A DNA stretch of 64,000 nt from positions 64,426-128,425 of the forward strand of contig JAAXIC010000008.1 of the NCBI GenBank assembly GCA_012270555.1, given 5' to 3'. The stretch comes from Chloroflexota bacterium. GTDB lineage: Bacteria > Chloroflexota > UBA11872 > VXOZ01. This document shows positions 26,437 to 35,693 of this stretch, one piece after another (position 1 is the stretch's first letter; each line of letters starts with the position of its first letter). A program made the translations under genes and the position numbers. Below the pieces are notes generated by a model. It was not told the DNA's origin and ran no database searches. It was given only the letters and a program-made list of their open reading frames with translations.

Positions 26437-27296
26437 GAGGTTGGCGCGGTAAACTCCCTTTCTTCCAGCGGCAGCGGCACGAAATTGGCAACCACCATCA
26501 CATGTTCCAATTGCGAAAAGTCCACGAGCGGTTCGATAACCGCGGTCTGGAATACCTCGTGGTCTTCTTGTTGCACCACGGCGACTTTGCCCAGTACGAA
26601 GTCCTTGGGAAACCCGCCGCCCATGCCACTGGTAACGATGAGATCGTCTTCATTCAGTTCTTCGGTCTGCAAGACATAGCGCAAGTGCAACCCGTCGGGT
26701 GTGCCGTACACAATGCCGAACGTCCGGCGCGGACCGCCCTGAACGACAGCATTCACCGCCATCGAGGGGCTTGTGATGAGTTGCACCTTCGACCAGTGCG
26801 ACGCGACACTGGTGACCTTGCCCACAACGCCGAGAGGGGTCACGACGACCATTCCTTCCTCAAGCCCGGCACTGCTGCCGCGATCGATGATGATGGCGTC
26901 CAACAGATTTGTCGGATCCCTCCCAATGACTTGGGCCGGGAGCAAATTCCACTCTGAGGTTGTTTGAGCGTACCCCAGTTGTTCGCGGAGCGTGCGGTTC
27001 TCAATTCTCGCACCGCGCAGACTTACGACTTCTTGGTGCAATCTCTCTACATCGCGTCGGAGCGCAGCATTCTCCTCCCGGAGGTTTCGCGTCTCCTGGA
27101 AGGAACCCAACACGTAGGAGGTCGCTCCGGTAGTGGAGTCTAGGGCGCGTTGGATTGGCACCGCAACGAAAGCCACAGCATCTTCCACGGGACGCAGCCA
27201 GCCTTGGCGCGAAAGGAAGACAAGCAACACCGCTGCAACGACGAGGAGCGCAAGCCGTAGAACCAACGCTTGCGGCTGGACGTTGAAGTCACGCAT
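26433..27296 (-). CDS. mreC: Rod-shape-determining protein MreC
   Basis: A 287-residue bitopic periplasmic protein that scaffolds the elongation machinery. It has an N-terminal membrane helix (LRLALLVVAAVLLVFLS), then a coiled coil of about residues 70-105 (LREENAALRRDVERLHQEV), then the beta-barrel domain with VIGRDPTNLLDAIIIDRGSS, GMVVVTPLGVVGKV and SGMGGGFPKDFVLGKV, all MreC signatures. It lies 23 bases downstream of mreB. Length and domain order are normal. Confidence 0.93.
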   Translation of the reverse strand: MRDFNVQPQALVLRLALLVVAAVLLVFLSRQGWLRPVEDAVAFVAVPIQRALDSTTGATSYVLGSFQETRNLREENAALRRDVERLHQEVVSLRGARIENRTLREQLGYAQTTSEWNLLPAQVIGRDPTNLLDAIIIDRGSSAGLEEGMVVVTPLGVVGKVTSVASHWSKVQLITSPSMAVNAVVQGGPRRTFGIVYGTPDGLHLRYVLQTEELNEDDLIVTSGMGGGFPKDFVLGKVAVVQQEDHEVFQTAVIEPLVDFSQLEHVMVVANFVPLPLEEREFTAPTS

Positions 27297-27319
27297 TTTG
27301 TCTCAGACAACACCTAAAT

Positions 27320-28417
27320 CTAGGTGGTTACATGCGCGTACTCACGTGAGTCGGAGACGAAGAGCTTTTGGTAGGATTCAATGTCGTTAAGGCACTCTCC
27401 GGTTCCCAAAGCAACACAGGTAAGGGCGTTTTCCGCTATGACCACCGGAACGAGCGTTTCCTCAGAAATGCGACTGTCTATACCACCCAACAGCGCGCCG
27501 CCGCCGGTAAGCACGATGCCACGATCCACAATATCGCCCAACAGTTCTGGCGGTGTCTCTTCTACCGAGGTCTTCACCGCCTCGATGATGTCGCTTACCG
27601 GCCCCGCAATAGCTTCACGCAGTTCCGCTTGGGTAATTGCGACAGTCTTGGGCAGACCCGAGAGCATGTCCCTGCCCCGCATCTCGAAGGTTTTGTCCTG
27701 CTCATCTGGCATCGGGTACGCTGACCCGATTGCTATCTTGGTCTCTTCGGCGGTGCGCTCTCCAACTAAGAGATCGTACGCTTGACGCGCGTAGTCGATG
27801 ATTGTCTGGTCCACTTCGTCGCCGGCAACGCGAACCGAGCGGCTTACCACGATGCCGCCAAGGGATACGACCGCCACCTCCGTGGTTCCACCGCCAATAT
27901 CCACGATCATGTTGCCAGCGGGCTCATCGACGGGAAGCCCGGCGCCGATGGCCGCAGCCATGGGTTCCTCGATCAGATAGGCTTCGCGGGCGCCGGCATT
28001 GATCGCAGCATCTTGCACGGCACGCTTTTCTACCTCAGTTACACCACTGGGAATGCCGACGATGACACGGGGCCGCGGCACCAATTGAAAGCTGGTGTGC
28101 ACGTGATCGATGAAGTAACGGAGCATCGTTTCGACGGTCTCGAAGTCCGCAATAACCCCATCCTTGAGGGGCCGCACTGCTACGATGCTGGCCGGCGTAC
28201 GGCCGACCATACGCTTTGCTTCCGCACCGACGGCAAGCACTTTCTGCGTACGCAAATCCATTGCGACCACTGAGGGCTCGGATACGATGACACCCTTATC
28301 CCTGGCATACACCAGCATATTCGCTGTGCCCAGATCGATACCCAGGTCCTGGGAGAACAGACCGAGGAAGGAGCTAAAGGGATCGAGAATGCTCGATCGC
28401 CATGAAGAAAGCGGCAT
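27320..28417 (-). CDS. mreB: Rod-shape-determining protein MreB (actin-like)
   Basis: MreB forms membrane-associated filaments that orient cell-wall elongation. The actin-fold nucleotide motifs are present: DLGIDLGTANMLVY (phosphate 1), DIGGGTTEVAVVSLGG (phosphate 2), and VLTGGGALLGGID (adenosine). IASVAV-type cores are replaced by IVAVRPLKDGVIADF, the usual MreB form. The start is placed at ATG 28417 (MPLSSWRSSILDPF); the frame stays open to a TTG at 28486, but that extension is not conserved in type. The amphipathic N-terminus could help membrane binding. It heads the operon mreB-mreC-mreD-mrdA-rodA. Confidence 0.93.
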   Translation of the reverse strand: MPLSSWRSSILDPFSSFLGLFSQDLGIDLGTANMLVYARDKGVIVSEPSVVAMDLRTQKVLAVGAEAKRMVGRTPASIVAVRPLKDGVIADFETVETMLRYFIDHVHTSFQLVPRPRVIVGIPSGVTEVEKRAVQDAAINAGAREAYLIEEPMAAAIGAGLPVDEPAGNMIVDIGGGTTEVAVVSLGGIVVSRSVRVAGDEVDQTIIDYARQAYDLLVGERTAEETKIAIGSAYPMPDEQDKTFEMRGRDMLSGLPKTVAITQAELREAIAGPVSDIIEAVKTSVEETPPELLGDIVDRGIVLTGGGALLGGIDSRISEETLVPVVIAENALTCVALGTGECLNDIESYQKLFVSDSREYAHVTT

Positions 28418-28436
28418 CGCTAACCCTACACCCAAA

Positions 28437-28457
28437 GAGGCTCTTGGGGGGAGCCTC
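28437..28457 (-). promoter_or_regulatory. Hairpin in the mreB leader
   Basis: GAGGCTC at 28437-28443 and GAGCCTC at 28451-28457 form a 7-bp stem with a 7-base loop 20 bases before the chosen mreB start. On the minus strand it is followed by TTTGGG. It could be an attenuator-like or stabilising hairpin; the evidence is only the fold. Confidence 0.3.
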
Positions 28458-28526
28458 AGAATCAAAAGGGGGATCGCACTACCCAACTGAAGGCTCTCAG
28501 CCTAACCTTCGCCCTCAGTCTCAACT

Positions 28527-28535
28527 ATTCTATCA
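28527..28535 (-). promoter_or_regulatory. Extended -10 promoter candidate for the mre operon
   Basis: On the minus strand TGATAGAAT matches an extended -10 (TGn followed by TAGAAT). No convincing -35 is seen at the right spacing. It lies about 110 bases before the mreB start. Confidence 0.35.
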
Positions 28536-28736
28536 CACTGGCAACTTGCCAGCATACGAGAAGGTCAAGACCTATCCAAATTTTCGTGAGGCAATTCTCT
28601 GGGTTCTGTTTCAACCGGTCGCACGGCAGTGAATGGCGCTTTTTCGGCCGCTCACTGCCCTGTGGTACACTGATCCTCACGTGAATGCAAACACGTAGGA
28701 ACACGTCTTCTACCAAGTCTAAAGGGGAGCCAGCTA

Positions 28737-29117
28737 ATGCGTGTCGATCGTCTGTATAGTCCCAAAGGGCCCCGACCCGCAGGAACCTATTCGCAAGCCG
28801 TGCGCGCGGGCAACTTGCTGTTCATCGCGGGCCAGGGACCGCTTGACCCTCAGACCGGCGAGATACGAGGCGAGACGCTTGCAGAGCAGTGCCAACTTAC
28901 TTTGCAAAACATCAAGAACATCGTAGAGGGTCATGGCGGCGATATGCGCAATGTGGTGAAGGTAAACGTCTATCTCGCCGATATGGACGGCTTCTCGGAG
29001 ATGGACAGCGTCTATAGGACGTTCTTTGGCGAGTACCCCCCGGCCCGCACGACGGTGGGCGTACAGATGAACGAGATCCTGATCGAGGTGGAAGCCACGG
29101 CGATCCTCGACGACTAG
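28737..29117 (+). CDS. RidA family protein (reactive enamine/imine deaminase)
   Basis: A 126-residue trimer-forming protein of the RidA/YjgF/UK114 family, which hydrolyses reactive 2-aminoacrylate-type enamines released by PLP enzymes such as threonine dehydratase. The N-terminal YSPKGPRPAGTYSQAV and FIAGQGPLDPQTG segments and the C-terminal PPARTTVGVQ with the substrate-binding arginine followed by EVEATAILDD are typical. It has a GGGGAG ribosome-binding site before the ATG. The carbon-nitrogen hydrolase gene converges on it with only 14 bases between stops. Whether it is RidA itself or an Rid2-7 paralogue is not decided. Confidence 0.9.
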   Translation: MRVDRLYSPKGPRPAGTYSQAVRAGNLLFIAGQGPLDPQTGEIRGETLAEQCQLTLQNIKNIVEGHGGDMRNVVKVNVYLADMDGFSEMDSVYRTFFGEYPPARTTVGVQMNEILIEVEATAILDD

Positions 29118-29131
29118 CGGTGTCCGCGAGG

Positions 29132-29971
29132 CTATCCTGCTTTGGATGCATCCAGTTTCGCCATTGTCTCGCGGTACCGCCGTTCCATCTCGGGGCCTTG
29201 GCGCTTGAGATACTCCTGCTCCAGTGATCGCGCCGCGGCAGCCGAAGGCGGCGTCGGAATGTCTACCGTCGCTAACGTGATCTTGTCGAATCCACGTTGG
29301 TAGGCGACCGTCTCTCCTTTGGAAACGACGAGATTTTGCCCCACGTTGGCTTGGACAATGGGGACGCCATTCTCGCGCGCTCTGGTCAGCACCGCCTGAT
29401 TCTGCGCCTTACTCGTATTGCCAAAGGTGGGGATATAGAGGATTTGCGCGCCGTCGAGAACGATCGCACGAGGTATGAGAGGATTCCAACGGTCGTTGCA
29501 AATGAGCATGCCGGCACGACCAAAAGGCGTATCAAATGCGCGTAGCTGCTTGCCAATGCGGTTGAAATGCCAGGATGGATGCGTGCCCTCCGCAAACTGG
29601 CTCTTCTGATAGGTCCCGCACATCTCTCCCACATGATCGATGAAGACCACCGTATTATAGATCTCATCATCGACGCGCTCGGCAAAGCCAAAGCAGAGAC
29701 AGACGCGCAGTTCCCGGGCCAGTTGTCTAAAGTGCGCGACATATGGACCGTCCAGCGGTTCGGCAATCTCCAGCATCTCGTCAGGCGACCGCCTGCCCTC
29801 GATGACGTCGTACACGACGTAGCCCTCAAGCGCGCCCTCGATGGTCACGATAACGTCAGGATTTGCTGTGGCTGCTTCCCGCATCAGCCGCTCCATCTTG
29901 GCGGCGTTAGCGGGTTTGTCCCACTTCTTGGGCCGCAGCGAAATTGCGGCCGCCTGGATCGACGTGAACAT
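29132..29971 (-). CDS. Carbon-nitrogen hydrolase (nitrilase superfamily)
   Basis: A 279-residue enzyme of the nitrilase superfamily, which hydrolyses non-peptide C-N bonds of nitriles, amides or N-carbamoyl compounds. The catalytic Glu-Lys-Cys triad is visible as E45 (VTIEGALEGY), K123 (GTYQKSQFAEG) and C158 (MLICNDRWNP). The GNTSKAQNQAVLTRARENG helix is also typical. The cysteine context CNDRW fits amidases or N-carbamoyl hydrolases better than true nitrilases, but the substrate is not determinable. It is downstream of gltX on the same strand with a 65-base gap. Confidence 0.88.
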   Translation of the reverse strand: MFTSIQAAAISLRPKKWDKPANAAKMERLMREAATANPDVIVTIEGALEGYVVYDVIEGRRSPDEMLEIAEPLDGPYVAHFRQLARELRVCLCFGFAERVDDEIYNTVVFIDHVGEMCGTYQKSQFAEGTHPSWHFNRIGKQLRAFDTPFGRAGMLICNDRWNPLIPRAIVLDGAQILYIPTFGNTSKAQNQAVLTRARENGVPIVQANVGQNLVVSKGETVAYQRGFDKITLATVDIPTPPSAAAARSLEQEYLKRQGPEMERRYRETMAKLDASKAG

Positions 29972-30036
29972 TCTGCACCTACCGCGTAGCTCTCACACGA
30001 GCTGGAGAAAGCGCTATTCCGAACCCATTCAACCCC

Positions 30037-31518
30037 TCACAGACCCTCTGCAATGGCCGCGGCAAGAGTGCCAATTGCCGCGTCAAGCCTGGTTAGCGTG
30101 CGCTCACGGCCAAGCACGACCATCGTCTCAAATAACGGTGGCGTGGCGGTCTTGCCCGTAATTGCCACGCGGATTGGCATGAAGAGTTGACCCGCCTTCC
30201 AGCCCAATTCCGCAGCCAAGCCGCGTAGGCACGTTTCAATTGGTTCATGGTCCCAGGTATCAAGCAGCGCAAGCTGTTCGTGCACGCGCTGCAATGCGCT
30301 GAGAGAATCCGCTGGTGCTTGCTTCTTTGCGACGAGCAGCTTTGGCTCAGGCGTAACGTCATCTGCGAAAAAGAAGTCGAGAATCGATGGGGCTTCGGCG
30401 AGGTTTTTCAGACGTTCTTGTTCGAGGGCGATAGCGTCTTGCAGGTACGTGCGATCGACGTTATCCGCCGCGATGACGCCCGCTTCCGCCAGGAACGGTA
30501 CACTGCGTTCGGTCAGGTCCTGCACGGTTAGACTGCGAATGTAGACGCCATTGAGCCACACGAGCTTCTGCAGTTCAAATACCGCGTTGGCCCGGTTCAC
30601 GCGTTCCAAACTGAAGGCAGCAACAAGCTCTTCAAGACTGAACACTTCCTGCGTATCACCGGGATTCCAGCCGAGCAATGCGAGAAAATTGACGACTGCT
30701 TCCGGCAGGTATCCCTGTTGCGCATAGTCACCAACGAGCACCGCGCCGGAGCGTTTACCGAGTTTTGTGCGGTCCGGATTTGTCAGCAGCGGCAGGTGCG
30801 CGTAGGCCGGCAGGTCGAAGCCGAGCGCATGGGCAATGGGGATCTGCCGGTGTGTATTGTAGAGGTGGTCGGCGCCACGAATAACGTGGGAAATCCGCAT
30901 ATGACTATCGTCAATCACCGACGCAAAATTGTACGTGGGCATGCCGTCGGCGCGCACGATCACCAAGTCATCGAGTTCCGCCGCATCCACCCGCATATTG
31001 CCTCGCACGAGATCCAAGAAGTCCACCGTACCCTCGCGAGGAGAGAGGAATCTGAGTACGTAAGGAGCGCCAGACCGTTCACGGGACGCTCGCTCCGCAG
31101 CCGTAAGCTGAAGACACGTCTGCGGGTAGCGAAACGGACGGCGTTCCTTTTGCGCCCGTTTGCGCAGCACATCAAGCTCTGCCGGTGTGCACCAGCACCG
31201 GTACGCGTGGCCATTAGCTAACAACTCTTCGGCATGCGCCTGATAGAGCGAGAGGCGCTCGCTTTGGCGGTACGGCCCGCAATCGCCGCCCGCAGCATAG
31301 CCCTCGTCCCAATCGAGGCCCATCCAACGAAAACTGTAGAGCACGCCCTCAATATCCTCGTCAGAGGAGCGTTTCGCGTCGGTGTCATCGATGCGGAGAA
31401 TGTACGTACCGCCGGTTTGGCGCGCAAAGAGATAGTTGTACAATGCCGTACGGGCATTGCCAACATGCAGATTCCCGGTGGGACTGGGCGCAATGCGCAC
31501 GCGAACAGGACTATCCAT
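30037..31518 (-). CDS. gltX: Glutamyl-tRNA synthetase
   Basis: A class I aminoacyl-tRNA synthetase of 493 residues that charges tRNA-Glu (and possibly tRNA-Gln if non-discriminating). The HIGH motif appears as APSPTGNLHVGNARTALYN near residue 10 and the KMSKS loop as TKLGKRSGA. The substrate pocket is seen in LRIDDTDAKRS and YNFASVIDDSHMRISHVIRG. The C-terminal anticodon-binding cage is present (NFLALLGWNPGDTQEVFS onward). The second position of the loop, Gly in place of the usual Ser of KLSKR, is a modest variation. Upstream is tRNA-Ser on the same strand, about 220 bases away. No gatCAB genes are in the window to test the discriminating state. Confidence 0.96.
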   Translation of the reverse strand: MDSPVRVRIAPSPTGNLHVGNARTALYNYLFARQTGGTYILRIDDTDAKRSSDEDIEGVLYSFRWMGLDWDEGYAAGGDCGPYRQSERLSLYQAHAEELLANGHAYRCWCTPAELDVLRKRAQKERRPFRYPQTCLQLTAAERASRERSGAPYVLRFLSPREGTVDFLDLVRGNMRVDAAELDDLVIVRADGMPTYNFASVIDDSHMRISHVIRGADHLYNTHRQIPIAHALGFDLPAYAHLPLLTNPDRTKLGKRSGAVLVGDYAQQGYLPEAVVNFLALLGWNPGDTQEVFSLEELVAAFSLERVNRANAVFELQKLVWLNGVYIRSLTVQDLTERSVPFLAEAGVIAADNVDRTYLQDAIALEQERLKNLAEAPSILDFFFADDVTPEPKLLVAKKQAPADSLSALQRVHEQLALLDTWDHEPIETCLRGLAAELGWKAGQLFMPIRVAITGKTATPPLFETMVVLGRERTLTRLDAAIGTLAAAIAEGL

Positions 31519-31735
31519 GTACTACGTTTGTCTCCTCACTGCCTTTTCGATAAGCACGCGGTGCGCATGTGCCAGACACAGTGCACCGTGAAGGCATGCC
31601 GCCAGCAAGATGCGGAATTCATGCAAAATTGACGGCTCTTGGCACGAGACAGGGCAGGAAAGGCACGACTTTCAGCCAAGACACTATCCGCCCGGCGGAG
31701 CGCATCCATTGCTGGATACGTACAACCAAGATCCG

Positions 31736-31826
31736 TGGCGGAGAGGGTGGGATTCGAACCCACGAGGCGCTTGTGGCGCCTACTCGCTCTCCAGGCGAGC
31801 GCCTTCGTCCACTTGGCTACCTCTCC
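31736..31826 (-). tRNA. tRNA-Ser (GGA)
   Basis: Read on the minus strand, a class II tRNA folds: acceptor GGAGAGG/CCTCTCC, anticodon stem CTCGC/GCGAG around CTGGAGA with anticodon GGA, a long variable arm GGCGC/GCGCC, and T arm GTGGG/CCCAC around TTCGAAT. The discriminator is G, as expected for serine, and the CCA end is encoded (31738-31736). It reads TCC/TCT codons. Confidence 0.96.
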
Positions 31827-32127
31827 ACTCTGCCGCCGCGCATTAGAGAAGCTCACGAACGCTTCCCTCTTGCGAGAGACCGTAGCGAGCCACGCTTAGG
31901 ATCGCCGCAGCCATAGACCAACACGCGCGGACCAGCTTCGTTCCTTGAGTCTAGCAGCGCCCTGATGCTAGCGTCAAAGCCTGATGGGGGCTCGCGAGAG
32001 GCCGGACTACAGACAATGGCGCGCCCACACTTGCGCGTTTTGGTCGGTTGACAGACGGCTCCAAGCAAATCTACCATGACAGGTACAGCAACACCGCAAG
32101 CAACCCTTCACGTACGAAACCAATTGC

Positions 32128-33864
32128 ATGGCTGAGATTGCGGATTCCTCTTCTACGCTCGTAGTGGACGTCGGGACGTTTAGTACGCGCGTCTCACTGT
32201 TGGAGCGCGTTGAAGGCGAGTATCGCTTGGCTGGCGCGGCACGTGTGCCAAGCACAATTGATCCTCCTGTGTCCGACGTCATGCTCGGTGTTTCTCGCGC
32301 GCTCACGGAGCTCGAGCGTACCACCGGTTGGCATGCCAGGCATGACGTGGTGAACAGGCTCGCGGTAACCAGTGTGGGCCTTACTGCGGTGACGAGTGTC
32401 CTGAGCTTAGGCAACAGCCGCACGTTGAATGCGTTACTTGAGTCGTTGCAGTCGTTGCCGATCACGCCCATCGACATCTTCGACCTCAACAACCGGCCAC
32501 CGGATGCGTATCAGTTTGTCTTCCAGCGACTCATCGAGTCGCCTTTGGATGTTCTGATCATCCTTGGCAGCGAAACGGACCAGGACTGGGAGATCGAGAT
32601 TGCCCGTATGGGCGAAATCATCCGCAGCGTCCTCACTAGTCATCGTAGTGCCTGGAACCTAAACGTGGTCTTCATTGGCGCAGCAGCGCATGCGCAGACT
32701 CTGCGCACGTTCCTTGGGGAGCGGGCGTCAATCCACCACATGAATCTGGAACCGGACCAACCGATTGGCGATGCGCTTTCGTCGCTTGAATCTCTCGTAC
32801 AGTCAATTGCAACTGAACGACGTCAGCACCTCTTACCGAATCACTCCGGGCTAAGCGAGTGGGCTGGAGCCAGCCCAATTGACTATCAAGAAGCCCTGGG
32901 GCACGTCACGCAGCAGTTAGCGCAGCGCTACAGCATACACGTGCTCTCCTTGGATCTTGGGGCGAGCCACGTGGCTGCGATCGCCAGCCTGCCCAATGGG
33001 GACTTGCGCAAGGCCGCTCTCGATGGCTTTGGCACACTGCGCAGCCCGCAGAACATCCTGATGGAGGCCGGACGTGAAGCCGTGGAACGTTGGCTGCCGT
33101 ATGACTTGGACGAAACGCGGCTGGATGACTATCTGCTCCACGGCCTTGCACATCCCGGCGCGCTACCGACGACCATCGAGAACCTCGTGCTGGAACATGC
33201 TTTTGCACGCGAAGCCCTGCGCGGAGTCGTCGAGCTCATTGACGATCAAACTGTAGACGGACAGGCGCTGGCCCCCTGTGCCGCTGCCGATGTCATCATT
33301 GGTTGTGGGGCCACGCTAGGCGCAGCGCCGCGACTGATACAGGCCGTGATGATGATGCTCGATGCGGTTCTGCCCACGGGCTTTACACAACTCGCCTTGG
33401 ATCGCGCCAGCGCGCTCCCGGTATTGCTTCTTGACAAAGCCATCGAAGAAGGCAATCCGTTCATCGAGCAGGATGTCTTGCTTAGCTTGGGAGTGAGTAT
33501 TGCTCCCACCGGTCGCATGGCCGAGAATCGGCCTGCCTTGCGACTGCGCACGGGAATGCCTGCGCGTTCTCCGGAAGAGACCATCGTGAATTTCGGGGCG
33601 ATGGAAGTCATACCTTGGGAAGGTGGCGCCGGTTCTACACTGGAGGTTTGGCCTGCGACGAGACTAAACCTTGGTGTGGGGCGTGGCCGCGGCGCCGAGC
33701 CGCGCGCAAATCTGTTCGGCGGTTCGCTGGGACTTATCGTTGACGCGCGTGGACGTCCCATCGACCTGGATTTGAACAAGGACAAGCGGCAAGCCAAAAT
33801 CCTCGAGTGGATGCAGACAACGGGGGCGTATCCCACGTTGTCTTTCTCCGGGAGATCGAGCTAG
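32128..33864 (+). CDS. Glutamate mutase L (MutL)-like ASKHA-fold protein
   Basis: A 578-residue protein resembling MutL of the glutamate mutase locus, of the actin-like ASKHA ATPase fold. Two phosphate-binding loops are visible: VVDVGTFSTRVSLLERV near residue 12 and SLDLGASHVAAIASLPNG near residue 276, followed by a GCGATLGAAP adenosine-type motif. Clostridial MutL lies between mutase subunits and may serve as an activating or reactivating ATPase, but function is unproven. Here no B12-dependent mutase subunits are adjacent. The gene is followed after 2 bases by a conserved-looking protein of unknown function, and this pair is a pattern I associate with Chloroflexota genomes. A housekeeping or cell-envelope role unrelated to glutamate mutase is possible. 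Confidence 0.72.
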   Translation: MAEIADSSSTLVVDVGTFSTRVSLLERVEGEYRLAGAARVPSTIDPPVSDVMLGVSRALTELERTTGWHARHDVVNRLAVTSVGLTAVTSVLSLGNSRTLNALLESLQSLPITPIDIFDLNNRPPDAYQFVFQRLIESPLDVLIILGSETDQDWEIEIARMGEIIRSVLTSHRSAWNLNVVFIGAAAHAQTLRTFLGERASIHHMNLEPDQPIGDALSSLESLVQSIATERRQHLLPNHSGLSEWAGASPIDYQEALGHVTQQLAQRYSIHVLSLDLGASHVAAIASLPNGDLRKAALDGFGTLRSPQNILMEAGREAVERWLPYDLDETRLDDYLLHGLAHPGALPTTIENLVLEHAFAREALRGVVELIDDQTVDGQALAPCAAADVIIGCGATLGAAPRLIQAVMMMLDAVLPTGFTQLALDRASALPVLLLDKAIEEGNPFIEQDVLLSLGVSIAPTGRMAENRPALRLRTGMPARSPEETIVNFGAMEVIPWEGGAGSTLEVWPATRLNLGVGRGRGAEPRANLFGGSLGLIVDARGRPIDLDLNKDKRQAKILEWMQTTGAYPTLSFSGRSS

Positions 33865-33866
33865 AT

Positions 33867-34955
33867 ATGGCTACTATGCTCGCCCTGCGGGGCACGGCAA
33901 ATCCCCCAACGCCGACACCGCAAATCGGCCGCTATCTCTTGCGTTTGCGCCGGGTATTGCCCGCTGACGGCGCGCTTGCGGTGCAGCCCGGTGACAAGGT
34001 AGAACCGCACACGATCGTCGGCACCTGCGCACTGACGCCTCAGAAGACCGTAATCGACCTGGCCAGCACCCTTGGTGTCTCACCGGAACGCGTGGCGGAT
34101 GCGCTCGTCGTCGCTCCAGGTGACGGGTGCGCGGAAGGTGCGCTCATTGCCGCCCATCGCCGTCTCTTTGGGCTGCGTACCCGCACGGCGGTTGCTCCGT
34201 TCACGGGCCAAATCGGCGAAATCTCCTCACGGAGCGGTCTGGTGTGGTTCGAGGGCGCGAGCCATGAAGTTATGCTGCCCGCGGGACTCTACGGCACCGT
34301 GATAGACGTCATTCCACCCCGCGAAGCAGTGATAGAGGCGGAGGCTGTGGTGGTGCGCGGCGCATTCGCTGTCGGAGGCGAGGCGTCCGGTAACTTGAGC
34401 ACGGTGCTATCCCAGAATGACGAGAGTGAAGAGCGCCTCATTCTGGTTACGAAAGAGCCCGCAACCGTGGATACCATGCGGCGCGCGTCCCAACTGCAAG
34501 CAGCCGCCGTGGTGGCGCCTTCTGCCGAGCGCAAGGACATGGCGGTGCTCGGCATGGATCCCCTGGCGCGTTCGACTTCGCATACGTGGAAGGGCCCGCC
34601 GCTTCTGCTCACAGAAGGCTTCGGCACGCAGCCCATGACCGACACCCTGTGGGAACTCCTTACCGCGCAGCCGGTGCCGTGGGCCACGGTCGTGGCCCGG
34701 CCCGATCTCCATGTCTTCTTATTGATTTTGCCCATTCGCTCGCTGGCGCCCAAGGACGCTTGGGCGCGCTTCGGGCCCGGCTCGCGTCTCAAGCGCGCCG
34801 GCCTGTCCGTGGAACCGGGCGAGGTGCGCTTGGAGGCCTTCCTGCCCTTCCCCCTGGCGGTGTCCTCCGGCCTGCGGCTCCCCGCCGTGGAGACCATCGA
34901 CGCCGAGGAAAACCGCAGCCGCGTGCCCATCCCCGAGTTGGAGTGGTTGATGTAG
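33867..34955 (+). CDS. Conserved protein of unknown function paired with the MutL-like gene
   Basis: A protein of about 362 residues starting MATMLALRGTANPPT at 33867, 2 bases after the MutL-like stop; the frame is open upstream into that gene but the ATG is the natural start. I do not recognise a named family. The N-terminal third contains RVLPADGALAVQPGDKVEPH and a downstream GQIGEISSRSGLVWFEG stretch that look like small beta-sandwich (barrel-sandwich hybrid-like) repeats, as in biotinyl/lipoyl-type or RnfC-like domains. There are no transmembrane segments or cysteine clusters. The tight spacing implies the two proteins work together. Confidence 0.75.
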   Translation: MATMLALRGTANPPTPTPQIGRYLLRLRRVLPADGALAVQPGDKVEPHTIVGTCALTPQKTVIDLASTLGVSPERVADALVVAPGDGCAEGALIAAHRRLFGLRTRTAVAPFTGQIGEISSRSGLVWFEGASHEVMLPAGLYGTVIDVIPPREAVIEAEAVVVRGAFAVGGEASGNLSTVLSQNDESEERLILVTKEPATVDTMRRASQLQAAAVVAPSAERKDMAVLGMDPLARSTSHTWKGPPLLLTEGFGTQPMTDTLWELLTAQPVPWATVVARPDLHVFLLILPIRSLAPKDAWARFGPGSRLKRAGLSVEPGEVRLEAFLPFPLAVSSGLRLPAVETIDAEENRSRVPIPELEWLM

Positions 34956-35276
34956 CGTCGGCTGCGACCGATTGGCTACAGCAGAATGGCCGACCTGCTC
35001 TAGTCGTGCCGTTTCTGTTAGCACCTATTCGCCGTGGCAAGGCACATGATACGGCTATTGAGAACGGGTAAAGCACTCCGTAGATGAGTACGTTTACGAA
35101 TAGATTCACACGAATGAGATCGAGAGCTTCTGGACGCTTCTCAAGCGTGATGACGGTGAGAAACAGAAACACGAAAAACGACATTAACCGGTCTGCGAAC
35201 GGCATAGGATGCCTCACGAAGTAGGTTGACGATTGTCGACTTACGGGTTTAGAGTGCAAGCGAAAGGAGTCGTGGT
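34956..35276. other. Gene-poor interval with a possible promoter
   Basis: About 320 bases without a supported gene. On the plus strand TTGACG at 35226-35231 and TAGAGT at 35250-35255, 18 bases apart, could drive the small gene at 35277. On the minus strand a frame from ATG 35205 encodes a hydrophobic stretch, but it then runs antisense through the preceding gene, so I do not call it. Confidence 0.4.
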
Positions 35277-35471
35277 ATGGCAAGCACTGAGGAGTGCCTA
35301 TCCCGCATCGAAGGCGGCTACGAGCACCTGGCAACGAAAGCCGATATTGAGCGGGTGCTGGTGCAACTTGCGGAGATACGTGGCGAGTTTCGCGGCATCA
35401 AGTGGACGTTGATAGCCTCCATAGCACTGGCAGGAATCACTGTAGCCGCAGTGGCTTTTCTCTCTCGATAG
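35277..35471 (+). CDS. Small membrane-anchored coiled-coil protein
   Basis: A 64-residue protein with a short N-terminal charged helix containing HLATKADIERVLVQLAEIRG, a heptad-like coiled coil, then a single C-terminal membrane segment (WTLIASIALAGITVAAVAFL) ending SR. This plan resembles the small 'ATKADIE/ATKADLA' tail-anchored peptides seen in many bacteria, whose role is unknown. An AAAGGAG ribosome-binding site lies 7 bases before the ATG. Just after its stop, another frame (35472-35623) encodes a Lys-rich, charged stretch that might be an extension lost by a frameshift. Confidence 0.6.
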   Translation: MASTEECLSRIEGGYEHLATKADIERVLVQLAEIRGEFRGIKWTLIASIALAGITVAAVAFLSR

Positions 35472-35693
35472 AGGGGATTACGGATACGGCTGATTCCAAA
35501 CCCAAGGACGGAGACAAGACTAAAGACAAACTCAAGGCAAAGCGGCGCAAGGAACAGGCGAAGCGAACGCTGGAGTCGATCCCCGACACGCCGGAGAGCG
35601 TGTCTCGCGGTCTCTGCCGCTAGACCAACAAAGAAGGGGTCCGTCCCACATAGGATCAAGCATTGATCTGACGTGACCGAGTTGAAAAGAAGA

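Noticed and set aside
31569-31916. Short plus-strand frames across the tRNA-Ser region
   Set aside because: They are translated tRNA sequence (the GGIRTHEA and VGFEPT-type artefacts), not genes.
34789-35205. A minus-strand frame encoding a hydrophobic stretch
   Set aside because: Only the first third is in free space; the rest is antisense to the gene at 33867, and no ribosome-binding site is evident. It might be a remnant, but there is not enough to call.
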